Source of the DNA: Telluria mixta
Lineage (GTDB): Bacteria > Pseudomonadota > Gammaproteobacteria > Burkholderiales > Burkholderiaceae_D
Reading direction: 5' to 3'
Assembly: GCF_029223865.1 (NCBI RefSeq)
Contig: NZ_CP119520.1
Coordinates: 124,001-188,000, forward strand
Length of the DNA: 64,000 nt
The first letter of the stretch is position 1. Each line of letters opens with the position of its first letter. The position numbers were made by a program, and so were the translations under genes. The notes under the pieces are model-generated. The model searched no databases. It was not told the origin of the DNA and saw only the letters and a program-made list of their open reading frames with translations. Shown piece by piece: positions 52,782-64,000 of the stretch.

Positions 52782-53336
52782 TTACTTGCCGACGATGCTT
52801 TGCGCGCTCTGCGCCATCATCTTCTGCACACGCGGCATCATCACGCGGTTGCTGATCTCCATGCTGCGGGTCATCAGCGTCGGCATGTTCGCCAGCATCT
52901 TCTGGCCCAGCGGGGACGCGTAGAACTTGGACAGCTGGCGGATCTCGTCCAGCGTATAGGTCTCGGCGTACAGCGGCACCATCTCGGCCAGCATGTCGTC
53001 GACGAGGGTCGGGTCGCTGAATACGCCATGCATCTGCGCGGTCAGCGTCGGCAGCGCTTCCTGCAGCTTCTTGTGCGCCTCGGCCTTTTTCTCTGCGCTC
53101 ATGGTCGCGTCGCTGTCGATCATCGCATTCATCGACGCGGCCATCTGGGCCGGCATCTGCTGGTCCGCCTGCTTCAGCGACGCCAGCATCACGTCGCGGA
53201 TCTTCATCGACGCCATCATCTGCTTGGTGGCGGCGACGACAGCCGGGTCGGCGGACGGCACCGGCGTCGCGGCAAACGCGGCGGAGGAGCAGGTGACGAC
53301 GATGGCGGAGGCGATGGCGGCGAGAGATTTCTTCAC
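52782..53336 (-). CDS. DUF2059-family exported protein (GTG start)
   Basis: The 184-residue protein has a signal peptide (KKSLAAIASAIVV..., cleaved near AFAA) and a helical, Met-rich mature domain with the DUF2059 pattern YTLDEIRQLSKFYASPLGQKML. No function is established. GTG at 53336 has AAGGA upstream; the preceding frame lacks signal-like features. It lies between gyrA and serC, a common position in this family. Confidence 0.88.
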   Translation of the reverse strand: MKKSLAAIASAIVVTCSSAAFAATPVPSADPAVVAATKQMMASMKIRDVMLASLKQADQQMPAQMAASMNAMIDSDATMSAEKKAEAHKKLQEALPTLTAQMHGVFSDPTLVDDMLAEMVPLYAETYTLDEIRQLSKFYASPLGQKMLANMPTLMTRSMEISNRVMMPRVQKMMAQSAQSIVGK

Positions 53337-53436
53337 GGATGTCCTTGAGTGATGGCTGGTGCGGAGGCTTGCAATCCCGGCATGACAATGCGGGTTCCTC
53401 GATTTTCGCACGAAACTTGCAAAAAATCCTCAACCG

Positions 53437-53563
53437 CCGTCATTCCCGCGAAAGCGGGAACCCATGCTGAAGGTCCGAAGTCGATTAATTCATCACGCAG
53501 CAGTGTTTCCGAAATACCGAATTCTGCGCCTCAGTATGGATTCCCGCCTGCGCGGGAATGACG
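53437..53563. repeat. REP-like inverted repeat, copy D
   Basis: Left arm CCGTCATTCCCGCGAAAGCG and then CCCATGCTGA; right arm TCAGTATGGATTCCCGCC and GGGAATGACGG, about 65 bases apart. It lies between the DUF2059 gene and gyrA and fills most of the 302-base gap. Confidence 0.8.
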
Positions 53564-53638
53564 GTTTTGGGGGCACTGGCCAGTAAAAAAGCCGCCGGGA
53601 TGCAAGCATCGGGGCGGCTTTTCGCTGGGCTTGCCGGC

Positions 53639-56254
<2,616 letters not shown>

Positions 56255-56649
56255 TGTGCGGGTCGGCGCCTTCAGGCTGATAAGTGATATTTCAAGCCCA
56301 TGATTTTACCACGGCAGCCCTATCCATAACGTATTTCAACGGCAGGCACCGGCGATGATAAACGGGCACAATTAACCCTTTGACACATGCCTGTCATAAA
56401 CATTCGTCAAGCTTGCGCACGACTCCCGACACCTTGTTGCGCAGAAACAACGCGACAAATAGCATGCACGGCAATTGGTCGCCGGCCGGTCGTGCGGATG
56501 TGGCGTATGTGGCAAAATGGCCGAGACGTTAATTGCTTGTTTCACAATGCGGAACTGACGTGCTGTCTCGAGTGTTAATATTATGCTCACGTCTTATTGC
56601 CCTGAGGCAGTTTCGCTGCTAGAAGATTTTACCGAAAGGAAGAAAAAAT
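56255..56649. other. Intergenic region between gyrA and the ompA-like gene
   Basis: No gene is seen in these 395 bases. The region should hold divergent promoters for gyrA and the ompA-like gene. A TTGACA hexamer lies at 56380, without a good -10 partner, and an A/T-rich TTAATATTAT lies near 56575. GAAAGGAAG just before 56650 is the ribosome site of the ompA-like gene. Confidence 0.45.
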
Positions 56650-57363
56650 ATGAATAAATTGGCAACCCTCGTATTCGCAGCTACGGCCGCGATGGCGGGC
56701 AGCGCATCCGCGCAAAGTGCGCCTCCGTATGCGCCGCTGACCACCGATATCAAGGCGCCGACGCCGTACAGCGCTTACGTGCAGGATGCCCGTGGTGTCA
56801 TCGCCCGCAATCCTTTCGGCCTGTGCTGGCGCACCGGCTACTGGACCCCGGCCGACGCGGTCCCGGGCTGCGACGCACCGCTGTGCGTGGAACCCGAGCG
56901 CCTGGAAAACGGCAAGTGCGTCGCGCCGCCGCCGCCGCCGGTCGCCGCTCCGGCACCTGCCGCCCCGGCTCCTGCCCCGGCACCGGCTCCGGTCCCGACC
57001 TCGGAAAAAGTGAGCTACTCGGCTGACGCCTTCTTCGACTTCGACAAGGCCGTCCTGAAGCCGGCCGGCAAAGCGTCGCTGGACGACCTGGTCGGCAAGC
57101 TGAAAGACATCAACCTGGAAGTCATCATCGCCGTCGGCCACACCGACTCGGTCGGCACCGATGAGTACAACCAGAAGCTGTCCGTCCGCCGCGCCGAAGC
57201 CGTCAAGGCCTATCTGCAGAGCAAGGGCGTGGAATCGAACCGCGTCTACACCGAAGGCAAAGGCGAGAAGCAGCCGGTCGCCGACAACAAGACCGCCGCC
57301 GGCCGTGCGAAGAACCGCCGCGTGGAAATCGAAGTCGTCGGTACCCGCAGCAACAAGCAGTAA
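56650..57363 (+). CDS. OmpA-family outer-membrane protein
   Basis: The 237-residue protein has a signal peptide (1-21), an N-terminal region with two cysteine pairs but no full eight-strand barrel, and a Pro/Ala hinge (about 97-116). An OmpA C-terminal domain binds murein (FFDFDKAVLKPAG and the helix TDSVGTDEYNQKLS, then NRRVEIE). It probably links outer membrane and cell wall. A strong terminator follows, so it is monocistronic and likely highly expressed. Confidence 0.92.
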   Translation: MNKLATLVFAATAAMAGSASAQSAPPYAPLTTDIKAPTPYSAYVQDARGVIARNPFGLCWRTGYWTPADAVPGCDAPLCVEPERLENGKCVAPPPPPVAAPAPAAPAPAPAPAPVPTSEKVSYSADAFFDFDKAVLKPAGKASLDDLVGKLKDINLEVIIAVGHTDSVGTDEYNQKLSVRRAEAVKAYLQSKGVESNRVYTEGKGEKQPVADNKTAAGRAKNRRVEIEVVGTRSNKQ

Positions 57364-57381
57364 TCCGGCTCACGCCTGAAC

Positions 57382-57407
57382 AACCCCGCTGCGGCGGGGT
57401 TTTTTTA
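57382..57407 (+). terminator. Rho-independent terminator of the ompA-like gene
   Basis: An 8-bp stem (AACCCCGC with GCGGGGTT) and 4-base loop are followed by seven T residues, 18 bases past the stop codon. Confidence 0.9.
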
Positions 57408-57469
57408 TGCCTGGTTTTTTTCACGATCCCAGCCGTACCCGCTACCCATTTCCGCTATCATTCCGTCCT

Positions 57470-58177
57470 ATGACTACGACGACAAACGCCGATCCCTTAG
57501 AGATCCAGAAGTTCAGTGAACTGGCCCACCGCTGGTGGGACCCGACGTCCGAATTCCGTCCGCTGCACGACATCAACCCGTTGCGCCTGGAATGGATCAA
57601 CGCGCGCGTGCCGCTGGCTGGTAAAAACGTCATCGACATCGGCTGCGGCGGCGGCATCCTGTCGGAATCGATGGCGCGCAAGGGCGCCAAGGTCACGGGC
57701 ATCGACCTGTCGAAAAAGGCATTGAAAGTCGCCGACCTGCACAGCCTGGAATCGGGCGTGGAAGTGCGCTATAAACTGATCGCCGCCGAGGACATGGCCG
57801 CGGAAGAGCCGGGCCAGTTCGACGTCGTCACCTGCATGGAGATGCTCGAGCACGTCCCGGACCCGGCCGCCATCGTGCGCGCCGCGGCGACCCTCGTCAA
57901 ACCGGGCGGCCGCGTGTTCTTCTCGACCCTGAACCGCAACGTCAAATCGTATCTGTTCGCCGTCGTCGGCGCGGAATACGTGCTGCGCATGCTGCCGCGC
58001 GGCACCCACGACTACGCCAAGTTCATCACGCCGGCCGAGTTGTCGAACTTCGTGCGCGACGCCGGCCTCATCGTCGACGGGCTGAAAGGCTTGACCTACA
58101 ACCCGCTGACCAAGATCTACTCGCTGAACCAGGACACCGACGTCAACTACATGGTTGCCTGCAGCAAACCGCTCTAA
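57470..58177 (+). CDS. ubiG: Ubiquinone biosynthesis O-methyltransferase
   Basis: The 235-residue SAM-dependent enzyme performs both O-methylations of the ubiquinone head group. Motif I is VIDIGCGGG (55-63), and [10 protein letters not shown] and [10 protein letters not shown] follow. The ATG at 57470 fits the family start ([18 protein letters not shown]); the upstream frame is unlike it. The phosphatase gene follows 10 bases later. Confidence 0.95.
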   Translation: MTTTTNADPLEIQKFSELAHRWWDPTSEFRPLHDINPLRLEWINARVPLAGKNVIDIGCGGGILSESMARKGAKVTGIDLSKKALKVADLHSLESGVEVRYKLIAAEDMAAEEPGQFDVVTCMEMLEHVPDPAAIVRAAATLVKPGGRVFFSTLNRNVKSYLFAVVGAEYVLRMLPRGTHDYAKFITPAELSNFVRDAGLIVDGLKGLTYNPLTKIYSLNQDTDVNYMVACSKPL

Positions 58178-58187
58178 GTACCGACCC

Positions 58188-58886
58188 ATGACCTTTTCTT
58201 CTTCCCTGTCCGCGCCGCGCGCCGTCCTGTTCGACCTCGACGGCACCCTGGCCGACACCGCGCCCGACCTCGCGGCGGCCGTCAACTGGATGCGCACCGA
58301 GCGCGGCCTGGAGCCGACGCCGTATGCCATCCTCCGCCCGACCGCATCGGCCGGCGCCCGCGGCATGATCGGCGCCGCCTTCGGCCTGGCGCCGGGGGAC
58401 GCGGGCTACGAAGAACTGCGCGTGGAGTGGTTCGAGCGCTACCAGTCCAATATGGCCGTGCACAGCACGCTGTTCGACGGCATCCCCGACCTGCTCGACG
58501 GCCTCGCGGCAGCCGGCATGGCCTGGGGCATCGTCACCAACAAGCCGGCCCGCTTCACGGACCCGCTGGTCCCGCAAATCGGCCTGGCGCACGCCGGCTG
58601 CGTGATCTCGGGCGACACGACGCCGCACGCCAAACCCCACCCCGCCCCGCTGCTGGAAGCGGCGCGCCGCCTGGACATCGCCCCGGCCCACTGCTGGTAC
58701 GTGGGCGACGACCAGCGCGACATCGAAGCGGGTCGCGCGGCCGGCATGGTCACCGTAGCCTGTAACTGGGGCTATTGCGGTTCCATCGATCCGGCGACGT
58801 GGGGTGCGGACTATCTGCTGGATACGCCGCAGCAGTTGTTGCAGATGCTGCGCGAATTGGCGGGCGCTGCCGAAACGGCCGCCTGA
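58188..58886 (+). CDS. gph: HAD-IA phosphatase (Gph/MupP type)
   Basis: The 232-residue HAD phosphatase has D16/D18 in FDLDGTLADT (motif I), TNKP (motif II), the lysine in HAKPHP (motif III), and GDDQRDIEAG (motif IV). It is in the phosphoglycolate-phosphatase subfamily. In pseudomonads the homologue next to ubiG is MupP (N-acetylmuramate-6-phosphate phosphatase), so a role in cell-wall recycling is possible. The two alternatives are not separable by eye. Confidence 0.88.
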   Translation: MTFSSSLSAPRAVLFDLDGTLADTAPDLAAAVNWMRTERGLEPTPYAILRPTASAGARGMIGAAFGLAPGDAGYEELRVEWFERYQSNMAVHSTLFDGIPDLLDGLAAAGMAWGIVTNKPARFTDPLVPQIGLAHAGCVISGDTTPHAKPHPAPLLEAARRLDIAPAHCWYVGDDQRDIEAGRAAGMVTVACNWGYCGSIDPATWGADYLLDTPQQLLQMLRELAGAAETAA

Positions 58887-59130
58887 TCCGGGTTCCTTGC
58901 GCTGTCCTGACCGTGCCGCCAACTCTGGCGGCATTGTTTTTTGGTCGCCCCCGCTCGTCGGTTAGTTGCAGATATGCCGGCAGCATGGTGGTCTTCGTTA
59001 GATCGCGTCTCTGTTCGGTCAGCTCGTCATTTACATATCTTTACGATTGATACAGGGATGCGTCTATCTCTTCACGATGCCTCTGGGTAATCTACAGCCA
59101 TACGACAACAACGTCTCAGGAGCAGACAAA

Positions 59131-59733
59131 ATGGAAACGATCAAGACCGCCACCTCCCGTATCCACCCGCTGGTTGCAGCTGCAGCAGTGTCCGTCATCG
59201 TCGTCAGCCTGGCTGGCACGGCCGCGATCACCGGCCTTCTGCCGAGCTCGCACAGCGCTCCCGAGGCTGCTCCGACCCAGGTGAACCCGGCCTATGCCGC
59301 CGCCCCGGCCCTGCCGATGGCAGCGGATGCAACGGCACCGCAAGGTCTGCAGCCGGTCCAGGGCGCCTATGCACAACCGGCACCGGTCGCCTACGCCCAG
59401 CCGGCCGTCGCGAGCGCCCAGCCGGCCCCGGCACCGACGGTGATCAAGGAAACGATCATCAAGGAAGTCCCGGCGAAACCGGCACCGCGCCACACGACGC
59501 ACCACACGAGCTACGCCCACAACGATGCGCCGTCGTATCGTGAACCGGCACCGCGTCCGGCCCCGCAGCCGGCACAACCGAACTACGTCGCCATCGGCAC
59601 GGGCGCCGTCGTGGGCGGCCTGCTGGGCAACCAGGTCGGCAGCGGCAACGGCCGCAAGCTGGCAACGGTCGCCGGCATCATCGGCGGCGGCATGCTGGGC
59701 AACCAGATCGCCAACCAGAACCAGGGTCGTTGA
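59131..59733 (+). CDS. Glycine-zipper (17-kDa antigen type) envelope protein
   Basis: The 200-residue protein has an N-terminal hydrophobic segment (about 13-36) acting as anchor or signal, a long Ala/Pro/Gln-rich linker (40-140), and a C-terminal glycine zipper (GTGAVVGGLLGNQVGSGNGRK and IIGGGMLGNQIA). It resembles Rickettsia 17-kDa/SlyB-type proteins. AGGAG precedes the ATG at 59131. No cysteine lipobox is seen. Confidence 0.85.
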   Translation: METIKTATSRIHPLVAAAAVSVIVVSLAGTAAITGLLPSSHSAPEAAPTQVNPAYAAAPALPMAADATAPQGLQPVQGAYAQPAPVAYAQPAVASAQPAPAPTVIKETIIKEVPAKPAPRHTTHHTSYAHNDAPSYREPAPRPAPQPAQPNYVAIGTGAVVGGLLGNQVGSGNGRKLATVAGIIGGGMLGNQIANQNQGR

Positions 59734-59838
59734 TCGCCCGGGCCTTGATTCTCCGCACCTCGCACCCATATCGGGTGTGAGGGCGCTTCAGGGCTCTCCG
59801 CTCACTGGCCGATTGCGGTACAATGAGCATTCCTATCT

Positions 59839-60197
59839 GGGGGCGACCTGGTTTCGACGTGGGTTGCAAAGCAGAACAGGGCATACCGAGGACTGGTTAC
59901 CTCGTAAATACATCCAGAAATCAATAACTGCAAACGATAACTCGTACGCACTCGCAGCCTAATCGCTGCTAGCTCTACACCACCTCGCCTCTGGGGTGTG
60001 CCGCAAGGCAAGTAGAGTCATTTACAGAGGCTAGGACTCAACCGGGTTACCTGGTTGCTTCCGAAACTTTAGGTAACTCGCTTGGTTGCAGGGTGCACGT
60101 CCCCGTCAGCCAGGTTAAATTAAAAGACAGTGCTAAGTATGTAGAACTGTCTGTAGAGTGCTTGCGGACGAGGGTTCGATTCCCTCCGCCTCCACCA
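59839..60197 (+). ncRNA. ssrA: Transfer-messenger RNA
   Basis: The 359-base one-piece tmRNA begins GGGGGCGACC and ends CGCCTCCACCA, with a 7-bp acceptor stem between the ends and a T-arm (GGTTCGATTCC) near the 3' end. The tag frame reads ANDNSYALAA (resume codon GCA near 59929, stop TAA near 59960). It rescues stalled ribosomes with SmpB. A terminator follows. Confidence 0.97.
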
Positions 60198-60211
60198 GTA
60201 TTCAAAATAAG

Positions 60212-60246
60212 AGCCCCGCCAGCGCAAGCCGGTGGGGCTTTTGTTT
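60212..60246 (+). terminator. Rho-independent terminator of ssrA
   Basis: A 9-bp stem (AGCCCCGCC with GGTGGGGCT, one G-U pair) with a 10-base loop is followed by a T-rich stretch, 15 bases after the tmRNA 3' end. Confidence 0.88.
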
Positions 60247-60264
60247 TGTGGCCATCCCGGACGC

Positions 60265-63200
60265 TCACGCCTCCGCAGTTTCCGCATTGCGCATCAGCCA
60301 GTGATAACGGAATGCGTCGGCGATACTCGCACATAAGGCCTCGTCATCCCAAGGCTTCGCGTGGAACCGGAATACGGCGCCGCTATTGGTCGCTTCGATG
60401 ATCGCGTCGACCGCCGTGTAGCCCGACAACATGATCCGGATAATCTTCGGGTGGATATGCTTGACGCGCGACAGGAATTCGATACCCATCATGCCGGGCA
60501 TGCGCTGGTCGGAGATGACGACCTGGACGTCGTTCAAGGCAAGCAGGCTCAAACCTTCCTCTCCGCTTGCCGCGTACAGTACCCGATAGCCCTGGCGGCG
60601 CAGGAGCCGGCGCAATGCCGCGCTGACGCCAGGATCGTCGTCGACGAGGAGCAACGTCCGCACCTGTTCGTCAGGACACGCCACAGGCAGCGCCCGCTCC
60701 TCGCCCAGCAGCTGCTCGAATGCCGCGGCCGGTACCGGACGGCTGAAATAGTAGCCCTGAATCTGGTCACAACGGTAGGTCGTCAGATAGCTCAGCTGCT
60801 CCTGCGTTTCCACGCCTTCCGCAATGACTTGCAATTGCAGGCTCTGGGCAAGCGAAATGATGGACCGCGCGATCGCCGCCGCGTCCGGATCGGTGGTGAT
60901 GTCCCTGACGAACGACTTGTCGATCTTCAGCACATCGATCGGGAAGCGCTTCAGGTACGACAGGCTGGAGTAGCCGGTGCCGAAGTCGTCCAGCGACAGC
61001 TGTACGCCGAGCCCCTTGAGCGCATTCATGGTGGCGAGCGCGCGGTCGATGTCGGTCATGACCAGGCCTTCCGTCAGCTCGATGTCCAGGTAGCGTGCCG
61101 CGAGCCCCGATTCCGCCAGGACCCCTGTCACGACTTCGATCAGATCCGGCTGGTAGAACTGCTTGCCCGACAGATTGACGCCCACGCGCAGGCCTTCCCA
61201 ACCGGCATCATGCCAACGCTTGGCGTCCGCGCACGCGGTCCGCAATACCCACGTGCCGATCGGGACGATCAGCCCGGTTTGTTCGGCCAGGTCGATGAAC
61301 CGGTCGGGCGACATCATGCCGAGTTCGGGATGCGCCCACCGCAGCAGGGCTTCCACGCCAACGACCCGGCCGGTGCGCACATCGACTTGGGGCTGGTAGT
61401 GCAACAGCAATTCGCCCCGCTGGACGGCATGCCGCAGGTCGCCCTCGATCCGCAGGCGTTCCATCGCGCGCGTTTTCATCGACGCCGTATAGAACTGCAC
61501 CTCGCCACCGCCCGCTTCCTTGGCGCGCTGCATTGCGATATGGGCATTCTTGATCAAGGCGTTCGCCGTGTCGCCGTCGGCGGGAAATACCGATAACCCG
61601 GACGTGCAGCTCAGGAAATGCTCATGCTCGCCGACCTTGATCGGATCGCCCAGGGCGGCCACGATGCGCTGGACGGTATTGATGGCAGCGTGCTCGTCGG
61701 GTGTATCGGCGAGCACCAGCACGAATTCATCGCCACCGGTGCGCGCGGCCGTATCGTTCGGCCCCAATGCCATCCTCAAGCGGGCTGCTGTCTCTTGCAA
61801 GACCAGGTCGCCGGCTTCGTGGCCCAGCGTTTCGTTGACCAAGGCGAAGCGGTCGAGATCGATACAGACGAGCCAGGCCTGCTCGCCGCGGCTCACGGCC
61901 CGCCCCATCGTCTGACTCGTCCTGTCGCAAAGAAGATTACGGTTGGCAAGTCCCGTCAGGGTGTCGTAGTTCGACTGATATGCGAGCTGGTCCTCGCTTG
62001 CGCGTGCCTTGCGTTCGATGTGAAGCCGTTCGACCGCGATGCTGACCGTGTGGACGCACAGGCCCAGGATCTCCATTTCGCCTTGATCGGGCACACGTCC
62101 GGCTTCCGTGAATACCGCGAGTGTACCGAGCAGCCGGCCTTGCCCGGAGCGAATCCCATACCACCAGCAGGCACGATCCCCATGCAGTGCGGCGGCATCG
62201 TGAGCGCCAGTCCAGCTCGGATCTTCCCCCACGTCGGCAACGAAGACCGGCCCGGCTTGCAGCCGTGCGCGCCGGTCCGGCGACAATACGTCATCGACGT
62301 CGAATTCTTCCAGGATGTTTCGTAGCGACGCCGGAAGACTTGGCGCAGCAACAAGTTCGAAGGCGGCGCCGTCCGCACCCAGCAACATCACGGCGCAGTG
62401 CATGGCATTTCCGGACGACTCGACAATGTGCGTGGCGAGTTCCAGGAGCTCGGGCAGCGGCGCCCCAGCGCCATCCGTTCGAGCAATTTCATCTGCTCAT
62501 TCTTGAACTTCTGCAGGCGCCGGCTTGCGCTGATGTCGCGGCAATATACCGCAAGCCCTTCCGATGAAGGATATGCACGAACCTTGAACCAGCGGTTCAG
62601 CGGCGGGAAGTAAATATCGAACTCGACGGTGCAATGTTCATGCATGGCCCGACGAAATTCGGTATCGGCGATCCCGCCGACGAGCTCAGGATATTCCGCC
62701 CATAACACTTGTCCAAGCACTTGCCCGCGATCACGCTGAAGCAGGCGCTCGGTTTCCTTGTTGACATAGGTAAATCTCCAGTCCAGATCGACTGTGAGGA
62801 ATGCCTCCGTGATACTTTCGAGCGTGGTGCCGAGACGGTGTGCGAGCCTGCGGATCTCGTCGTTCGCCAACCGCGTGTCATGGTTGTCGGTGGTGGTACC
62901 GTACCATTTTACGATCGTGCCGTGTTCGTCCCGGATCGGTATGGCGCGCGCCTGATGCCAGCGATAGCTCCCGTCTGCGCTGCGAAACACGCGATATTCG
63001 GTCTCGAAGATGGCGCCCGAGGCAAGCGATGCCTTCCAGATGCGCAAGGTCGGAGCAACGTCATCCGGATGCAGTATCGTGACCCAGTTTTCGGCATTGA
63101 TCTTGTCGACCAGTCCCGTGTAGGTGTGCACCCAACTGTTGGCGTAATCGATCGCACCATCGGGGTCGGCAGTCCACACGATTTGCGGCATCGCGTCGGC

Positions 63201-64000
63201 AAGCTGGTGGAAACGCTGCTCGCTTTGAAGCAGGGCCTGTGCGGCGTGCATCTGCTCCATGTGATGGAGCGCTTCCTCCCGCAGTTCACGATCGGCCCGG
63301 GCACGGGCACGGTCGCGCATTCCGGTTAATACGCTGTAACCGATCAGGACAATCAGAATGGACAGTCCACCGGCGCCGCCCAGCACCAGGTTCCGTTGCC
63401 GGACATACGGTTCGAGGATTTCATCGCGGCTACGGCCGACCGCCACGGCCAGGGCCTTCTTCGGCAATACCCGCCAGGCGTAGAGCCGAACGACACCGTC
63501 GATCTGCGAGGCACGTGAATACATCAGTGTTTCCGTGCCTATCGCGCCGAAGTCCGGCGTGGTCCTCAGCACGTTGTGCGGCTCGGACGACACTGCCGGC
63601 TCGCGCGCGACAATGGCGCCGTCCGGGCGAACAAGGGCGACTGTCCCGTGGTCGCCAAGTTGCAGCTTCCCTGAAAACCGGGTGAAGTACTCCGGTACCA
63701 CCGACAACACGATCACGCCGGCGAAACGATTCCCACCGGCCAGCAATGGACGGGTGAACTGGATACTTCCCCGTCCGGACACCCGCCCCTTGACCGGGCG
63801 GCTGACGAACAGCTTGTCGGTCCCGCCGAGATGTGTGCGAAAGTGCTCGCGGTCGCTTAAATCGAGCCGCGGCGCCGAGCGGTCCACGCTCGAATATGCC
63901 AGGTGCCCGGTGGCGTCGATGATACTCACCTGAAATGCCACAGGCTTGTCGAGAATTGCCTGGCGCTTGCGCACGTGATCGTCAAACCTGTCCGGGTCGT
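60265..64000 (-). pseudogene. Cache-PAS-GAF-GGDEF-EAL-REC signalling protein, frameshifted and cut by the window edge
   Basis: A cyclic-di-GMP signalling protein that enters from the right edge; its N-terminus is outside the window. Order: periplasmic Cache-like sensor, a membrane helix near 63340, two PAS domains (PQIVWTADPDG and FLTVDLDWRF), a GAF-like domain, GGDEF (GGDEF intact near 61730), EAL (EAL intact near 61350) and a C-terminal receiver with phospho-acceptor in ISDQRMPG. Both catalytic signatures are kept, so it could both make and break c-di-GMP. At 62463-62466 the frame breaks: one more G in GGGG turns LGRRCPS into LGAPLPELLELATHIVE and joins the two halves. A base-calling error is likely. 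Confidence 0.85.

Overview
The window is a gene-dense, high-GC stretch of a Gram-negative chromosome. It most likely comes from the Oxalobacteraceae (Massilia/Telluria group, Burkholderiales). Evidence: a K+-independent H+-pyrophosphatase; the betaproteobacterial block gyrA-serC-pheA-hisC-tyrA-aroA-cmk-rpsA-ihfB-lapA-lapB; LPS genes (kdsB, lpxK, hldA); an ubiG-gph pair; and a one-piece tmRNA. Genus is inferred, not demonstrated.

Layout. 1-6.8 kb: a DsbA-like domain (possibly cut by the window edge), hppA, adk, then a minus-strand envelope operon exbB-exbD-lpxK-Trm112-kdsB. 6.8-8.0 kb: the divergent exbB/xseA intergenic region, holding seven diverged copies of a ~98-nt composite element. 8-10 kb: xseA and sodB. 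10.4-16.6 kb: an RstA-like regulator and an RstB-like kinase, separated by four opposite-strand genes (SDR, secreted protein, MipA/OmpV, PrcB-like lipoprotein). 16.6-18.3 kb: two DsbA paralogues flanking a small membrane protein. 18.4-20.8 kb: a cobalamin riboswitch and a frameshifted btuB. 20.8-24.7 kb: M1 peptidase with a translationally coupled membrane protein, and a DODA-type dioxygenase. 24.7-29.9 kb: a YlqF GTPase, a membrane-anchored protein, two tandem secreted paralogues of unknown function (one frameshifted), and a histone-deacetylase-like amidohydrolase. 30-35.1 kb: an overlapping moxR-DUF58-tgpA-mltB operon. 35.5 kb: a small HTH protein. 36-56.3 kb: a long minus-strand housekeeping block (gyrA, DUF2059, aromatic/serine biosynthesis, cmk, rpsA, ihfB, patatin, lapA, lapB, udg, hldA, comEA, cysM). 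56.6-60.2 kb: ompA-like, ubiG, gph, a glycine-zipper protein, ssrA. 60.3-64 kb: a multidomain GGDEF/EAL/REC protein running off the right edge.

The genes are mostly envelope biogenesis (KDO, heptose, lipid A, the LapA/LapB LPS control pair, murein trimming, disulfide formation) plus core metabolism.

Two cross-cutting observations matter most. First, the composite element array at 6.9-7.9 kb has fixed internal spacing and compensating hairpin arms, and matches no element I recognise. Second, four genes (btuB, a secreted paralogue, tgpA, the GGDEF/EAL protein) each need exactly one extra G/C in a homopolymer to restore the frame, which looks more like base-calling error than four independent gene deaths.
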